NCBI RefSeq assembly: GCF_040183065.1
Contig: NC_091117.1
Location: 118,474,726-118,538,725 of the forward strand
DNA from: Periplaneta americana
Lineage: Eukaryota > Arthropoda > Insecta > Blattodea > Blattidae
Length of the DNA: 64,000 nucleotides
Reading direction: 5' to 3'
Every line of letters begins with the position of its first letter. Position 1 is the stretch's first letter. The notes beneath the pieces were generated by a model. That model was not told the origin of the DNA, did no database searches, and saw only the letters and a program-made list of their open reading frames with translations. The position numbers and the translations under genes are program-made. This document shows positions 62,308 to 64,000 of the stretch, one piece after another.

Positions 62308-63525
62308 GTATTTCCCACATGTAGACAATCAAAATAGTTCATTACAACATGTGTCCGAAAATACTTTATTTCCAAGTTATGGCCTTCACAACATTGAAAT
62401 TCACCGGAACGGTTTTCTTTCCGCAGGTCGTTGCCGTCAAAGGAGACATTAAGAGGGCACTCTGACAGTTCATTCCGAAGCGAAGGTTACATTCAGTGTT
62501 GTATAGGCGTTAGACTGTGCGACATGTATTCAAATCAAGAGCTGGCAGAGATACACTTCATGTACGGTAAGGAGGACGGCAATGCTGCGCTGGCTCGTCT
62601 TTCGTACCAGGAGAGGTACCCACAGCGACAATGTCCAGATCGGAAGATATTTGTACGTCTCCATTACCGTCTGTGCGAGTATGGATAATTTAACTCTCCT
62701 GGTTTGGGAAGGGGACGACCAAGATCTACAACTCCAGAAGTACAGGAGGAGATTCTGGAGGCTGTGAACATGACTCCTTCTATCAGCACACGAAGGGTAG
62801 CGTTGCAAGTCAATGTTCCTCATACGACTGTCTGGAGACTGTTGAAAGAGTATCAATTGTATCCTAGGCCCTGTCACCAGCAAATTACCCTGCACGAGTT
62901 AGATTCTGTCAGTGGTTCTTGCAGCAGTGTGGTGTAAATCCGAACTTTCCTGATGTACTTGTAAACAGACTTACGGGGCAGGCGTACGCAAACTTCCTGG
63001 AAAACATCATACCTCATGTTTTAGAAGACACTCCACTGATCAATCGTCAACACTTTCACTTCTTGCATGATGGCTCTCCTGCACACTTCAGTCGTACGGC
63101 TCGCCGGTACTTGGATCGATGGATAGGTAGAGGTGGCCCTGATCTGAACCCTCTCGATTTCTACTTGTGGGGCCATTTAAAATCATTGGTTTATTCGTCT
63201 CCGTTGCCTGATTTGGAATCCCTTCGGTATCGAATTGTGGCATGTTCTGAGGACATACGCAATACTCCTGGAGTTTGGGATCGTGTTCGCAGGTCAATGA
63301 GACATCGATGTGAGGTCTGTATTCAAGCAGGAGGTGGACATTTTGAACATCATCTGTAATGACAACGACCTGCGGAAAGAAAAACGTTCCGGTGAATTTC
63401 AATGTTGTGAAGGCCATAACTCGGAAATGAAGCATTTCCGGACACATGTTGTAATGAACTATTTTGATTGTCTACATGTGGGAAATACATACCTGAAATT
63501 ATGCCCCGTATTTTTAAACACCCTG
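62308..63525 (+). mobile_element. mariner-like element with long TIRs, left tip lost
   Basis: The left TIR (62308-62439) and right TIR (63361-63489) are inverted copies of about 130 bp with over 90% apparent identity, containing AGTTATGGCCTTCACAACAT and TCACCGGAACG. The right TIR continues another 36 bp to a terminal CAGGGTGTTTAAAAATACGG (minus strand), followed by TA and a short (TA)n. The left copy stops short, replaced at GTCACAAT|GTATTTCCC. It contains a transposase pseudogene. Confidence 0.88.
62524..63359 (+). pseudogene. mariner-like transposase with deleted catalytic segment
   Basis: ATG 62524 gives MYSNQELAEIHFMYGKEDGN and YPQRQCPDRKIFVRLHYRLC (first HTH), a stop, then LGRGRPRSTTPEVQEEILEA and STRRVALQVNVPHTTVWRLL (second HTH). 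After a shift come YPARVRFCQWFLQQCGVNPN and FP. The text then jumps to NRLTGQAYANFLENIIPHVL. The segment that should hold the first catalytic Asp (usually TDE in an 'FTDEA' context, about 70 residues) is missing. HFLHDGSPAHFSRTARRYL carries the second Asp, and GPDLNPLDFYLWGHLKS the third; a short IAWPPRS-type piece before it is also lost. It ends RRSMRHRCEVCIQAGGGHFE. Inactive. Confidence 0.9.
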
Positions 63526-63537
63526 TATATATATATA

Positions 63538-64000
63538 CATAAAACTTAGTCTATTAATAAAATTATAACATTATGAACTGTGAAATTATTAGGAAGCTTC
63601 GAACTTGGCGCCCGACCATCTCGTTACACACATTTCAAAGTCGTACTGTTGGTTATAAATTTATTTAAAAGAATTACTTGTTTCGTTTCTGTATTATCAC
63701 AAGCTGTTAATATTCGAACTAAAAGTTCCTCCACATTTTTAATGGATTTCGTAAGATAGATTTTACAAAAGCCTAGAGGAAAAATAGTGAATCTATAGAG
63801 CTTGATGGTCATGCAGTAAGAACATTCTTTCCGACTCACCTTTCACAGTTAGATTGATACGCGTGTGATGCTTTCAGTAGCGGCACTCTCTATCATTAAT
63901 TAGTAAACTTTGTTTCATTTATACCTTTGTTTCTTCCAGAAATTTATAACTAACTCAAGCGAACGTCTTATACTGTATAATTATAAAATTTAACACTGAA
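63538..64000. other. no gene seen
   Basis: AT-rich non-coding sequence. The minus-strand frame at 63624-63839 shows no domain. Confidence 0.5.

Overview
The window reads as intergenic, transposon-dense DNA from an insect. It is AT-rich, full of long microsatellites, and has almost no intact reading frame except inside mobile elements. A fragment of mitochondrial nad6 makes sense only under the invertebrate mitochondrial code. The set of repeat families (a non-LTR tail with RWAGHVxRMGxSRNA, tRNA-headed SINEs, Penelope-like elements, CGGBP1-type hAT and mariner elements) resembles what I know from cockroaches and termites. A blattodean, possibly a cockroach, is an inference and not a sequence match.

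Layout, left half. 1.2-4.4 kb: a minus-strand piggyBac transposase fossil, split by two non-LTR tails, one of which is split again by a hAT-type MITE with a perfect 8-bp target duplication. 5.0-5.3 kb: mitochondrial nad6 insert. 5.8-8.4 kb: an unnamed transposase-like family, minus strand; a second copy lies on the plus strand at 28.2-30.3 kb. 8.47-10.05 kb: a TIR element with an 8-bp duplication and a THAP-like first exon. 12.1-12.8 kb: hAT fossil. 13.1-14.7 kb: two Penelope-like 3' ends in inverted orientation. 15.7-16.6 kb: a large palindrome of a tRNA-headed unit. 17.3-18.3 kb: a decayed hAT element abutting a (GGT)n tract. 18-32 kb: SINEs, non-LTR tails, a TIR element at 25.3 kb and the second copy of the unnamed family.

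Layout, right half. 31.3 and 42.3 kb: inverted copies of a 650-bp SINE-containing repeat. 35.5-36.2 kb: a polypyrimidine tract. 36.5-38.1 kb: a fossil of a cysteine-pair protein family common in arthropod genomes. 39.5 and 44.2 kb: inverted copies of a mariner-like 3' half. 47.43-49.61 kb: the best-preserved element, a hAT with TIRs, an exact 8-bp duplication and an ORF with one frameshift. It lies immediately upstream of a mariner-like pseudogene (49.7-50.8 kb). 53.8-55.2 kb: two exons that splice in frame into an undamaged THAP-type zinc-finger domain, the only plausible non-transposon gene seen. 56-57 kb: non-LTR RNase H domain. 58.2-59 and 61.5-61.8 kb: ZBED-type hAT pieces. 62.3-63.5 kb: a mariner-like element with long TIRs.

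There is no operon logic. The window is a record of nested insertions, with several inverted pairs and several microsatellites that begin exactly at element ends. Homology calls come from reading translations by eye; no searches were run.
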